From NCBI RefSeq assembly GCF_913055165.1, contig NZ_CAJXJS010000003.1, positions 59,091-123,090 of the forward strand: 64,000 nucleotides of DNA, in the 5' to 3' direction. Positions within the stretch are counted from its first letter, which is position 1, and each line of letters starts with the position of its first letter. This document shows, piece after piece, positions 7,886 to 18,762 of this stretch. Made by a program: the position numbers and the translations under genes. This DNA is from an uncultured Devosia sp. (GTDB lineage Bacteria; Pseudomonadota; Alphaproteobacteria; Rhizobiales; Devosiaceae). The notes beneath the pieces were generated by a model that did no database searches, was not told the DNA's origin, and saw only the letters and a program-made list of their open reading frames with translations.

Positions 7886-9591
7886 TTGGGTCCCACCGTG
7901 TAATCCCTGGCCGCCATGGCCTGTTTCAGCCCATTCAGTCCCGCCTCCGTCCAGCCCGGCGGCGCGGTCACTTCGACCCAGGCGTCAATATAGTGCTCCG
8001 GGGCATAGACATGGCCATGCCCTACCGGCGGCGTCTGGGCAAGTGCCGCATCCAGCGCCAATTGCAGGAAGGTCACCACCGGATACCAGTTGAGCGCCGG
8101 CGACACATCAGGCCCGCGCGGCTCGCGCAGCCAATCGGGCCGCTGCCAGTCGGCGTCAAAGGAGAAGAACACGATCGGGTCACTGGCATATTGCAGGAAG
8201 ACGATCCGCATCGGCCCCCAGGATAGCCCATCCCAGGTGTTGCTGCCCGATTGGTTCATGAAACGGACGGCCGAGGAATTGCCGAAACGCGGCAGCCAGG
8301 CCGGGCTGCCGGGCACGCGGTTTTCGGTCATGCGGCTCCAGATGGGGCTGGAAAAGGGCGGCCCGGCCCAGAGCGCGCCATCAAAGGGATCGGCCAGCAC
8401 GTCATAGACAGTGGTCGAGTTCTGCGAGGCCAGGGCCCCCAGGCTCAGGCCATGGAGATAAAGGCGCGGCCGCTCTTCGCGCGGCAATTGGGTCCAATAG
8501 CCATAGACGGTGTTGAACAGCGCCTGGGCGGTCTCGGTGCCAAGCTCCGGCTCGATCCACAGCGACAGGACGCTGGGCAGGTAGGAATATTGCACCGCGA
8601 CACTGGCGACATCGCCATGATGCAGGAATTCGAGCGTGTCGATGGCCGCCGGGTCGACCCAGCCCGTGCCAACCGGCATGACCAGCACCAGCACCGAGCG
8701 CTCGAAGGCGCCGATGCGCACCAGTTCGGCCAGCGCCAATTGCGCCCGGTCCTGTGCGGTGGGTGCCGAGCGCAGGCCGACATAGGTCCGCAGCGGCTCC
8801 AGGGCGGGTTGCCCGGTCACGGCAGCGATCTCGGCAGCATCGGGGCCCGATTGCACATAGATGCGGGAATCGCGGCCGATCGTGTCCCAGTCGATCAGCG
8901 ATTGGGCGCTGCCGGTCTGGCGCCAATCGGCCGGCGGCGCCACATCGGTCGATACCAGCGCGTCCAGCCGCTGATAGGAACTGTCGGCCGCCCGCAAGGC
9001 GGCGCGCAGGAACAGATTGTTGACCAGAATGCTGACCAGCATCGCCACCAGCGCCGTGGCCAGCACGAAGGCGGCCCGCCGGGGCATATGCGGGGTCAGC
9101 CAATGCCAGACCAGCCGAATGATCGTCACCAGCAGCTTGCCAATGATCAGGATGACCGCCGCAATGGGCAGGGCCACCGAGGCAATGACCAGGGGTTGGC
9201 TTTCATCGACCGGAGACATGCCCATGACCGCGCGGACCGAGTTCTGCCAGGTATTGGAATACCAGAGCGCCACCAGCACCAGGCCCAGGCACACCAGTCC
9301 GACCAGCACGCCCAACAGGCGCGTCACCCGCCCCGGCGGCACCTTGAGCCCGAGATAGCCCCAGAGCCAGTGCGCCAGATTGCCGATGCCATAGCCCAGC
9401 GCAAAGCAGCCGCCCGAGAGCACGCCCTGCACCAGTTCGGTCCGCGGCAGCAGCGATGGCGTGAGCGACAGCGCGAAAAAAACCGACCCGACGAGCAGCC
9501 CGGGCGGCGACAGATGATAGGCCACCGCATCCCACACGGCATTGCCCCGCTGGGCCCAATCCTTCGGCACACGGGGATGGGTGGTCGTCAT
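7882..9591 (-). CDS. Membrane protein with C-terminal alpha/beta-hydrolase domain (DUF2319-like)
   Basis: The 569-residue protein starts with about five hydrophobic segments in residues 30-210 (for example LLVGSVFFALSLTPSLL and VIASVALPIAAVILIIG). It continues as a soluble alpha/beta-hydrolase domain with nucleophile elbow LHGLSLGALA around residue 380. This layout matches the Abhydrolase_9 (DUF2319) family, of unknown substrate. The start ATG is at 9589-9591. It overlaps tadA by four bases. The 188 bases between it and the kinase gene hold no coding signal. Confidence 0.8.
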   Translation of the reverse strand: MTTTHPRVPKDWAQRGNAVWDAVAYHLSPPGLLVGSVFFALSLTPSLLPRTELVQGVLSGGCFALGYGIGNLAHWLWGYLGLKVPPGRVTRLLGVLVGLVCLGLVLVALWYSNTWQNSVRAVMGMSPVDESQPLVIASVALPIAAVILIIGKLLVTIIRLVWHWLTPHMPRRAAFVLATALVAMLVSILVNNLFLRAALRAADSSYQRLDALVSTDVAPPADWRQTGSAQSLIDWDTIGRDSRIYVQSGPDAAEIAAVTGQPALEPLRTYVGLRSAPTAQDRAQLALAELVRIGAFERSVLVLVMPVGTGWVDPAAIDTLEFLHHGDVASVAVQYSYLPSVLSLWIEPELGTETAQALFNTVYGYWTQLPREERPRLYLHGLSLGALASQNSTTVYDVLADPFDGALWAGPPFSSPIWSRMTENRVPGSPAWLPRFGNSSAVRFMNQSGSNTWDGLSWGPMRIVFLQYASDPIVFFSFDADWQRPDWLREPRGPDVSPALNWYPVVTFLQLALDAALAQTPPVGHGHVYAPEHYIDAWVEVTAPPGWTEAGLNGLKQAMAARDYTVGPK

Positions 9592-9779
9592 GACGCTAGG
9601 TGAACCCGGATGGCGAGGCGGGTCAATGGTGGGACGGGGCGATCAGGCGGTGTTGCGCAGGCTGGTTTGGGGAAGGCCTCTAGATCGCGTCGATCAACAA
9701 GATCACTCCCTACAAGACGAACTCACCCGTGACTCTCCAGCTGCCAGCAAGCTGTTCCTGGTTCGTCTTCGACCCACAA

Positions 9780-11612
9780 TCATCTTCTCGCAAGATCCCA
9801 AATTATGGGCTCATAGTACCCTGGCGGTTGGAACGGCCCCAAGTCCGTCGCCCCCTTCGATAATCGACCAGTCTCGAATGTCCAAATTCTGAATAGCCAC
9901 AGCATTTCATGAAGTTGGAAAATTGGGTCGATGTTCATCTCTGGTAAGGGCCTTTTATTCATGCCCTCCAAAATTCTAGAGTAACCCTCGGTAAATTTCT
10001 TGAAACACTCGCCCGATCCGGCAAGCCGCCCATTGCTAACGTCCGACCAATACTTCGGCTTTACGAAGTCCAGATATGGGTGCGAAATAACAGTGTTGTC
10101 CCAGTCAATAATTCTAATACCACTTCTCGTCAGGAACAAATTAAAAGGATGAAGATCGTTATGACATAAAACAAAGGGGTGATTTCCCTCAAAAGACTGA
10201 TGACCTGTAGTCATCCTATTCTCTACCCAATCCTCAAGCTGACCTCGTTCCACGATCAACCCGCTGGACTCATTTCTGTCGATGATCTCTTTCTTGACCG
10301 CCTCCAAATACGCTCGCGCCTCCAATCCATCCTTTTCAAGGGAGGTCAGCGCGCGCGCGAATTTCCTGTCGTGCATAGCAGCTATGATGCATCCAAGTTC
10401 ATAGTAATTCCGGGGTGTAGAAAACGAGGCACCTGTCTGTCCCTCAAACCACTCCGAAACCACATATTGATGCCCAAGATGAACGCCAAAACCATAAATA
10501 TCCGGTCCAGGATAGCGGCTTATTACGCCCCTATTAAAGAAGTCAACATCCTTCGACTCAGCATAAATCAACGCACTTCTTAACACTTCAGAAGTAATTG
10601 ATTCACCATCATCCGTCAATTCATACAATTTTCCTACGAATGATTCTTTAAATATTGATTGATCGTATCGGAATATTTCTTTATTTTTCTTTCTCCTTAT
10701 ACACAAATCCCTTTCAGCTGACCTGACAACAAAGACTTGATTGAAAGTGCCCTCGTGACGTTCTTGGACAGCAGTAAGCTGTCCGCCCTCCACCAATGCA
10801 GCAACTTCCAACACCTCACTCGCTGGCACACTGCTTCGCCTCTGGACCAAATCGCGCCATCTACTCAATTCTTCGTATGCCCTGGTATCATCAGGCTGCA
10901 TCGGCCTATCTCTATAGGAAATTTTACTGACGATCGCGCGTTGCGACCACCGTCGGGAGCGCGACCTTAGGTAGCGGACGATTGGATTGCGGTTTTCGTA
11001 CGCTTCCAAACGTTCAAGCAGCAACTGGCCTTGAACCGTCGCCCTTTCCAGTCGCAGTCCGAGTCGATACAGTTCATCTGTGACGAGCGATTGAAACTTT
11101 CCACCAACTTCTCTTGCAGGTCTGATGCGACTCAACGTTCGCTCGATATCGCGTTCTAGATTTCGGGCGATTATGTGAACTCGCATGAAATCGCGCGACA
11201 AAAATCTGGGCAGATGAGCTAGTTGCTCGACACTGGTAACTTTGAAAAGCTCCTCCTCGCCCGAACCAGGCCTTCCCCTGAAACTAAATCGCTCAAGGGC
11301 CTCCAGAACGTCCCGCTTAGTTATTCGCTCGCCCAACAGTTGAGACAACTTGCTGAGATTTGTAGCGTGCTGCCGGGTGAAGTTGTGCATCTCTGCGGAC
11401 AACAGTGTGATGATTTCGGCTTTTAGGCGCCGCCTGTCGCCTTGTGTGTCCCATCGATTAAAGATGTTAATACCCAAACCAACTGCCGCGCTAACTAAGA
11501 CGCCAACGAGCGGCCAGAGCGTGATTTGATTTGTGGAGAGTGCGGCCACAGCGACCGAGTAGGCGGCGAACGCAGCGGCCAGGAGAAACGCTAAACGCAC
11601 TTTTAGCTCCAT
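9780..11612 (-). CDS. Membrane-anchored aminoglycoside-phosphotransferase-like kinase
   Basis: The 610-residue product has two N-terminal hydrophobic segments (about residues 5-23 and 27-46), then a long charged, probably helical region (about 60-240), then a kinase-like domain of the APH/choline-kinase fold. The catalytic loop LCHNDLHPFNLFL and the metal-binding IRIIDWDN are intact. The start of the domain has a glycine-poor loop (HEGTFNQVFVV) and a basic patch LCIRRKKNKE. The substrate is unknown. Base composition is visibly richer in A+T than all neighbours, and codon use follows, suggesting horizontal acquisition. The ATG at 11612 is preferred; a GTG lies five codons upstream, and neither has a strong ribosome-binding site. 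No partner gene is adjacent. Confidence 0.75.
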   Translation of the reverse strand: MELKVRLAFLLAAAFAAYSVAVAALSTNQITLWPLVGVLVSAAVGLGINIFNRWDTQGDRRRLKAEIITLLSAEMHNFTRQHATNLSKLSQLLGERITKRDVLEALERFSFRGRPGSGEEELFKVTSVEQLAHLPRFLSRDFMRVHIIARNLERDIERTLSRIRPAREVGGKFQSLVTDELYRLGLRLERATVQGQLLLERLEAYENRNPIVRYLRSRSRRWSQRAIVSKISYRDRPMQPDDTRAYEELSRWRDLVQRRSSVPASEVLEVAALVEGGQLTAVQERHEGTFNQVFVVRSAERDLCIRRKKNKEIFRYDQSIFKESFVGKLYELTDDGESITSEVLRSALIYAESKDVDFFNRGVISRYPGPDIYGFGVHLGHQYVVSEWFEGQTGASFSTPRNYYELGCIIAAMHDRKFARALTSLEKDGLEARAYLEAVKKEIIDRNESSGLIVERGQLEDWVENRMTTGHQSFEGNHPFVLCHNDLHPFNLFLTRSGIRIIDWDNTVISHPYLDFVKPKYWSDVSNGRLAGSGECFKKFTEGYSRILEGMNKRPLPEMNIDPIFQLHEMLWLFRIWTFETGRLSKGATDLGPFQPPGYYEPIIWDLARR

Positions 11613-12166
11613 GATTGGGCTCTGCACAGATCGATATTACAGTTTGAGTACTCTCGATAGCGTGTCGAAGCTGAGTGCCCCCAAAAAGAAGTGTGGAGCC
11701 GCTGCAGATAAACCTCTCTAAAGCCATGGCGGCAAGCAGGTGAGCGAAAGGCACTCCCGCAATCGGCGCTAGACGAGAGTATCGTGATGTCGATATCCCT
11801 GTGCAACCGTTCGCAATTCCGTCGACTTCTGCAACACTGGCAGACCCGTGGCGAAGGCGTTCGCCACCCACTGCCCGCCACCTTTCGAACCGGCCCGAGG
11901 CAACGTCGCTCAAGTCGAGCGAATTCAGGCGCGAAGGCAAGGAGGCTGGGTTGGGGTATTCTCTTATCATAGCACCTATCCATCTTATCCCCACCCCAAA
12001 AACCTCCCGCATAATGCCCTCATTCCTCTCGCGATAGGGCGGCCTGCAGCGACCAGTGGCGGGAGGGAAAGCCGGGCATGGGGCAGTCGCGTGCCGTCAT
12101 GGTCTGGGGGTCGGCGGGTGAGAGTTCGCGCCTGCTGTCGGTCTTTTGATCGGCAGCTGAAAGCGG
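11613..12166. other. Gene-free stretch upstream of the kinase and before the 6S RNA candidate
   Basis: About 550 bases with no convincing gene. Minus-strand frames of 126 and 173 codons are open (11603-11983 and 11491-12012), but neither has a ribosome-binding site, recognisable domain or normal amino-acid make-up. The left part shares the lower G+C of the kinase gene and the right part returns to the chromosomal composition, so the junction of the transferred segment probably lies here. No tRNA, integrase remnant or direct repeat was found. Confidence 0.6.
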
Positions 12167-12348
12167 GTGCCCTGGGGGTGCTCGTGCCGGACAGCTCGCC
12201 AAGTTATCCCCTATCGAGAAATCCCGGCGTTCCCGAGGCGGCTTTCGTCTCAGTTTTTTAGTTTCAGGGACGACGGTCGTCTCGGGACTCCGCTCTTTTC
12301 TCGTAACCGCGAGGCCAGATGGCCGGGGCGGCAATCTCGGTTGGGTAC
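12167..12348 (+). ncRNA. ssrS: 6S RNA candidate (SsrS)
   Basis: About 182 bases fold as 6S RNA does. The ends pair (GTGCCC at 12167-12172 with GGGTAC at 12343-12348; GGGGT with ATCTC). The 5' part reads GGTGCTCG then TTATCCCC, and the 3' part reads GGGGCGGCAATCTCGG, close to the conserved E. coli 6S ends (GATGTTCG, GTCCCCTGAG, GCGGCGGCATCTCGG). Between them is an uninterrupted stem of about 20 pairs, 12231-12251 against 12267-12287, forming the terminal arm. 6S RNA mimics an open promoter and sequesters housekeeping RNA polymerase in stationary phase. The call rests on reading by eye; the exact ends are approximate. Confidence 0.7.
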
Positions 12349-12412
12349 AATCGCCGATGCGGGTCGGCAGGGGTGGCGCGCTCGCCTATATTGGCTGACA
12401 GGAGAATCGCCC

Positions 12413-14227
12413 TTGCCCATCCGCCAATTGCCCGAAGACCTGATCAACCGCATCGCCGCCGGCGAGGTGGTCGAGCGGCCGTCCAGCGTGGTCAAGGAAC
12501 TGATCGAAAATTCCATCGATGCCGGCGCGCGTCGCATCACCGTGACCACTGCCAATGGCGGCATGGACCTGATCCGCATTGCCGATGACGGCCATGGCAT
12601 GGATCGGGACGACCTCCTGCTCTCGGTCGAGCGGCACGCCACTTCCAAGCTCAGTGCCGACGATCTCGACGACATCCGCACCCTTGGTTTCCGCGGCGAG
12701 GCGCTGGCCTCGATCGGCTCGGTGGCGCGGCTGTCGGTCGCCTCCCGCACTGCCGAGGCCGAAAGCGGGCTGGCGCTGGTGGTGGACAATGGCCGTCGCA
12801 GCGGCCCGGCCCCGCAGGCGATGAACCGGGGCACCGTCATCGAGGTGCGTGATCTCTTCGCCCAGGTGCCGGCGCGGCGCAAATTCCTCAAATCCGCCCG
12901 GGCGGAAACCGCCGCCATTACCGATGTGGTCAAACGCCTGGCCATGGCCAATCCGGCCGTGCATTTCGTGCTCGAGGGTTCGGATCGCACTGCCGCCAAC
13001 TGGCCGGCCGTCACCGGCGAAGGCGCGCTGGGTGCCCGGCTCGGCCAGGTGATGGGCGCCGACTTCGTCGACAATGCCGTCACCCTCGCCACCGCCCGGC
13101 ACGGCATCGTGGTGGCCGGCATGGCCGGGCTGCCCACCTATACGCGGGCCAATTCCCTCAGCCAGTTCTATTTCGTCAATGGCCGCTCGGTGCGCGACAA
13201 GGTGCTGGTGGGCGCGGTGCGGGCGGCCTTTGCCGACTATGTGTTCCGCGACCGGTTTCCCGTGGTCGCGCTCTATATCGCCATCGACCCGGCCGAGGTG
13301 GACGTCAATGTGCATCCGGCCAAGGCCGAATTGCGCTTCCGCGATCAGGGCGCGGTGCGCGGCGCAGTCATCAAGGCCATCGGCACGGCCCTCGCCAGCG
13401 CCGGCTTCAAGGCCTCGACCAGCGTGGCCGAGGACATTCTGGGGGCTTTTTCGGCCCCGGAAATGGCCGAGCCATCCGCGCCGGCGCCGGTCGCCCCGGC
13501 GGCATCTTCCCATCAGCCGCAACGCTTTGACGGGCGCCCGGATCGGGGCCCGCTCCATTTCGACCGGCACCCGAGCCAGCTTGCCGGCTTTACGGCGCCC
13601 AGCGCCCGGGTCGAAGAATTCGAGCCGCAGGCCGAACCTGTCGACCATCCGCTCGGCGCTGCCCGCGCGCAGATGTTCGACAATTACATCATCGCCCAGA
13701 ACGGCAATGGCCTGTTGCTGATTGACCAGCACGCGGCCCATGAGCGGCTCGTCTATGAGCGCTTCAAGGCCCAGCTGGCCTCGGGCCCGGTCCCCAGCCA
13801 GGCGCAGCTCATTCCGGTGATTGTGGAACTGCCCGAAGAGGATTGCGCCCGCCTCGAGGAGGCCGCGCCGGAGCTGGAAAAATTCGGGCTCTATCTCGAC
13901 CGCTTCGGCCCCCGCGCCATCGCCGTGCGCGAGACCCCGGCCCTCCTGGGCAATACCGATATTTCCGGCCTCGTCCGGGACCTGGCCGATGGCCTTGCCG
14001 AATGGGACAGCGCCGCCGCGCTGACCGCGCGCATGGAGGCCATCATCGGCCGCATGGCCTGCCACGGCTCGGTGCGTTCGGGGCGGCGGCTGCGCGTCGA
14101 CGAAATGAATGCGCTTCTCCGCGACATGGAAGCAACCCCCCATTCAGGCCAGTGCATCCATGGCCGCCCCACTTATGTGGAGCTCAAGAAGGACGATATC
14201 GAACGGCTGTTCGGCAGAAGTCGTTAA
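12413..14227 (+). CDS. mutL: DNA mismatch repair protein MutL
   Basis: The 604-residue protein couples MutS mismatch recognition to strand incision. The N-terminal GHKL ATPase shows IAAGEVVERPSSVVKELIENS, DDGHGM and GFRGEALASI. The C-terminal domain has the DQHA(x)2E(x)4E endonuclease motif (DQHAAHERLVYE) and QCIHGRP, so this is a nicking-type MutL as expected in a bacterium without MutH. The start is a TTG at 12413 with AGGAG eight bases upstream, giving MPIRQLPEDLINRI. The frame is open upstream, but that extension would run through the 6S RNA candidate. Confidence 0.95.
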   Translation: MPIRQLPEDLINRIAAGEVVERPSSVVKELIENSIDAGARRITVTTANGGMDLIRIADDGHGMDRDDLLLSVERHATSKLSADDLDDIRTLGFRGEALASIGSVARLSVASRTAEAESGLALVVDNGRRSGPAPQAMNRGTVIEVRDLFAQVPARRKFLKSARAETAAITDVVKRLAMANPAVHFVLEGSDRTAANWPAVTGEGALGARLGQVMGADFVDNAVTLATARHGIVVAGMAGLPTYTRANSLSQFYFVNGRSVRDKVLVGAVRAAFADYVFRDRFPVVALYIAIDPAEVDVNVHPAKAELRFRDQGAVRGAVIKAIGTALASAGFKASTSVAEDILGAFSAPEMAEPSAPAPVAPAASSHQPQRFDGRPDRGPLHFDRHPSQLAGFTAPSARVEEFEPQAEPVDHPLGAARAQMFDNYIIAQNGNGLLLIDQHAAHERLVYERFKAQLASGPVPSQAQLIPVIVELPEEDCARLEEAAPELEKFGLYLDRFGPRAIAVRETPALLGNTDISGLVRDLADGLAEWDSAAALTARMEAIIGRMACHGSVRSGRRLRVDEMNALLRDMEATPHSGQCIHGRPTYVELKKDDIERLFGRSR

Positions 14228-14293
14228 TGAATTGTTATTGACTTGGAAGAACAAAAGCGCAACCTTTGCTTTGGGAACAAAGGGGGTACAAAA

Positions 14294-14518
14294 ATGCGCA
14301 TTGTATTTGGGCTGGCCTGCTTGTTGTTGTCTTGCGTGCCCGCGGGGGCGGCTCAGGAGGGCGAATTGTTTTCAGGCTGCCGCGATCTGGCGCCAAAGCC
14401 TATGCCGAGCCCGGCCGGCAAGGGGGCCGAAATGGGCGAAGATCCCGCCCTCTGGCTCCCAAAGCTGGTTCCGCCGCTCAAAACGCCCATGCGCTCCGCC
14501 GAACCCTGCCTCAAATGA
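14294..14518 (+). CDS. Small secreted hypothetical protein
   Basis: This 74-residue protein begins with a Sec signal peptide (MRIVFGLACLLLSCVPAGAA, cleavage likely before QEGEL). The mature peptide is about 54 residues, proline-rich, with one cysteine near each end (SGCRDL and EPCLK) that could form a disulfide. The ATG at 14294 has AGGGGG seven bases upstream; longer in-frame starts lack this. It follows mutL by 66 bases and converges on the citrate-synthase-like gene. I recognise no family. Confidence 0.6.
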   Translation: MRIVFGLACLLLSCVPAGAAQEGELFSGCRDLAPKPMPSPAGKGAEMGEDPALWLPKLVPPLKTPMRSAEPCLK

Positions 14519-14540
14519 CAATCGCCGGCCGCCGAGATCG

Positions 14541-15614
14541 CTAAGCCGCTTTCGGCCCGACATAACGTGACTGCGGGCGAATGAGCCGACCGGTTTCGAT
14601 CTGCTCATGGGCATGGGCCACCCAGCCGCCAACGCGGCCGGCGGCGAAGACGCCAGTGAAGGCCTCGCGGGGGAAGCCGAGGGCTTCGAGCAGGAGAGCG
14701 GTGAAGAACTCGACATTGGTCTCGAGCGGGCGACTGGGCTTGGCGGCGCGCAATGCAGACAAGGCGGCCGCCTCTACCGCCTCGGCCAGGGCGAGCCGGT
14801 TCGTATTCATGCCGCCGGCCGCGCCGAGACGCGTCAGTGCCGCCTTGAGGGCGTCGGCGCGTGGATCGCGGACGCGGTAGATGCGATGTCCAAAGCCCAT
14901 CAGCCGCTCGCCACGCGCCAGTTGCGCGGCGATCCAGGGACCGGCCTTGTCCGGCATGCCGATGGCATCGAGCATGTCGAGCACAGGTCCGGGTGCGCCA
15001 CCATGCAGCGGCCCCTTGAGCGCGCCAAGGGCGGCCAGCACTGCCGAGGCATAGCCGGCACGGGTGGAGGCCACGACGCGGGCGGTGAAGGTCGAGGCAT
15101 TGAGGCCATGGTCGGATACCGTCACCAGATAGGTGTCGAGCGCCTGGGCCTGCGCTGCCGTTGGCTGCCGGCCATTCAGCATGGCCAGCATGTCGGCGGC
15201 GTGGCTCAGGCCCGGATGGGGCGGCACCGGCTTCTGCCCCTGCCTGACGCGGATCAATGCCGGCAGGAACACGGCAGGCGCAGCAATCTGCAACAGAGCC
15301 ACCGACTTGTCCTCCCCATCTGGCAGCCGTGCCATAAGAGCACGGAGACCTTCGGTGACAGACAGGGAGATCAGATCCGCATCGAGCCATGCGACCTCCC
15401 GGAACACCCGAAGCCGCGCCTGCCCCAGTTCGGCACGCACCGCCTCTTCATTGGCCGAGAGCAAATCGGGCAGCAGCAATGCCAGGACGGCTTCGTAGCT
15501 TTTGCGTGCGGCCAGGGAATCCAGGCTGTGGCCACAAATCACAAGACGGCCATTGGCGCCGTCGACTTCGCTGAGGCGGGTTTCGGCAGCGATCACATCA
15601 TCAAGACCAGACAT
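14541..15614 (-). CDS. Citrate synthase-family protein (no DNA-binding domain)
   Basis: The 357-residue protein has the citrate/2-methylcitrate synthase fold: PLHGGAPGPVLDML (first histidine block), GFGHRIYRVRDPRADA (second histidine block) and TNVEFFTALLLEALGFP. In the third block the catalytic aspartate of citrate synthases (NVDF) is replaced by glutamate. The start ATG at 15614 follows AGGAG at seven bases. It is shorter than housekeeping citrate synthase (about 430 residues) and probably not the TCA-cycle enzyme. It is divergent from a paralogue that carries an N-terminal HTH; a perfect palindrome lies between them. Condensation of another acyl-CoA with a 2-oxoacid is possible, as is a non-catalytic role. 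Confidence 0.82.
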   Translation of the reverse strand: MSGLDDVIAAETRLSEVDGANGRLVICGHSLDSLAARKSYEAVLALLLPDLLSANEEAVRAELGQARLRVFREVAWLDADLISLSVTEGLRALMARLPDGEDKSVALLQIAAPAVFLPALIRVRQGQKPVPPHPGLSHAADMLAMLNGRQPTAAQAQALDTYLVTVSDHGLNASTFTARVVASTRAGYASAVLAALGALKGPLHGGAPGPVLDMLDAIGMPDKAGPWIAAQLARGERLMGFGHRIYRVRDPRADALKAALTRLGAAGGMNTNRLALAEAVEAAALSALRAAKPSRPLETNVEFFTALLLEALGFPREAFTGVFAAGRVGGWVAHAHEQIETGRLIRPQSRYVGPKAA

Positions 15615-15651
15615 GTTGCATCTCCTTGCTGTTTCCTTTTCAATCGAGCTA

Positions 15652-15675
15652 ATCAAGATTGACGTCAATCTTGAT
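15652..15675. promoter_or_regulatory. 24-bp perfect palindrome, candidate operator
   Basis: The half-site ATCAAGATTGAC (15652-15663) is followed directly by its exact reverse complement. It sits between the divergent citrate-synthase-like genes, 24 bases before the start of the HTH-bearing one, with further TTGATNNAATTGATCAA-like sequence immediately to its right. A dimeric regulator, perhaps the HTH-citrate synthase protein itself, is the likely ligand (inference). Confidence 0.7.
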
Positions 15676-15698
15676 GCAATTGATCAATGCGAGGTCGC

Positions 15699-16824
15699 AT
15701 GAGCTGGCTCACTGCCGAACAGGCCCTGGCGCAATTGGGCACCAAGCCGCAGACGCTTTATGCCAATGTCAGCCGTGGCCGGATCGGCGCCCGGCCTGAC
15801 CCGAACGACCCCCGGCGGAGCCTCTACCGGCAGGAAGATGTCGAGCGGCTGGCGGCGCGGCAGAGGGGACGGCGCCCCGCAGGCACCGTGGCGGCAGAGA
15901 CCATCGCCTGGGGCGAGCCGGTGCTGGAAACCAGCATCGCGACCGTTCGGGACGGGCGCCTGTTTTACCGCGGGCAGGATGCCGTGGCGCTGGCCAAAAC
16001 CGCCACGCTCGGCGCTGCGGCGCGTCTGCTTTGGAGCGCTGGGGGCGAAATTGACTTTGCCGGTCGCGCGCGAGCGCAGGCGCCCGGCATGGCTGCCGCC
16101 TATCGTGCAGTGGCTGAACTGGCAGCAACGGATATGCCCTCAGTCGGGCGCAGTCGCACCGTGCTGCTGGGCGATGCGGCGCGCACGGTGGCCTTCCTGG
16201 CCGGGGCACTGGCGTCGCCGGGCTCAGTGCCGGTGCATCAGCGCCTGGCGTTGCAATGGGCGCGACCGAACGCTGCCGATGCGATCCGGCGGGCGCTGGT
16301 GCTGCTGGCCGAGCACGAGCTTAATGCATCGACCTTCGCGGCGCGCGTAACGGCTTCGACCGGCGCGCCTCTGTCCGCTGCGGTCATGGCCGGGCTGGCG
16401 GCGCTGTCCGGCCCCCTGCATGGCAATGCCAGCCAGAGCATGGCCCGATTGGCCGAGGAGGCCCAGCGGCAGGGCGCCGAAGCGGCGGTGGCCGCATATT
16501 TGCGGCAAGGGCAGAAACTGGTCTGCTTCGGCCATCGGCTCTACCCCGATGGCGATGTGCGCGCCGCAGCCTTGATGCAGGCTTTCCCGCTGCCTCCGGT
16601 CTTCGCTGAGCTGGCCGCTGCGGGCGAGCGCCTGGCCGGCGAAAAACCCAATATCGACTTCGCCTTGGCCGCCATGACCGCCGCATTTGACCTGCCCGCG
16701 GACGCGCCCCTGCAGATTTTCGCGCTGGCCCGCAGCGTGGGCTGGATCGCCCATGCGCTGGAGCAGGTGGAAACAGGCGCGCTCATAAGGCCGCGGGCGC
16801 GATATATAGGACCGGAGCCCGAGA

Positions 16825-16832
<8 letters not shown>
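15699..16832 (+). CDS. HTH-citrate synthase fusion protein
   Basis: The 377-residue protein starts with a MerR/excisionase-like winged HTH of about 60 residues ([20 protein letters not shown], then [15 protein letters not shown]). A citrate-synthase-family domain follows, with [25 protein letters not shown] and NIDFALAAM; the two histidines and the aspartate are kept. The ATG at 15699 follows GAGG at four bases. A metabolite-sensing regulator built from an enzyme fold, or an enzyme that autoregulates, would explain the fusion; neither is shown. The 3' end overlaps the edd stop by eight bases in convergent orientation. Confidence 0.82.
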
Positions 16833-18639
<1,807 letters not shown>

Positions 18640-18762
18640 GGCAAGTCTCCAAAGCTAGGCAAGGACACGCCAGAAGGGGGCCGCTGGCGCGGTTATCCTT
18701 GCATCAACAAACCGGTGTCGTTCAGCGGCCAGGGTGGTCAATTGGGGACCACCCCAGGAGCC

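Noticed and set aside
8251..9603. 450-codon plus-strand frame rich in His, Gln and Arg
   Set aside because: Antisense to the alpha/beta-hydrolase membrane protein; amino-acid make-up is typical of an antisense frame.
11491..12012. Minus-strand frame of 173 codons upstream of the kinase
   Set aside because: Overlaps the kinase start, no ribosome-binding site, no domain; considered as a gene remnant but nothing recognisable.
12386..14143. 585-codon minus-strand frame
   Set aside because: Antisense to mutL; no recognisable family.
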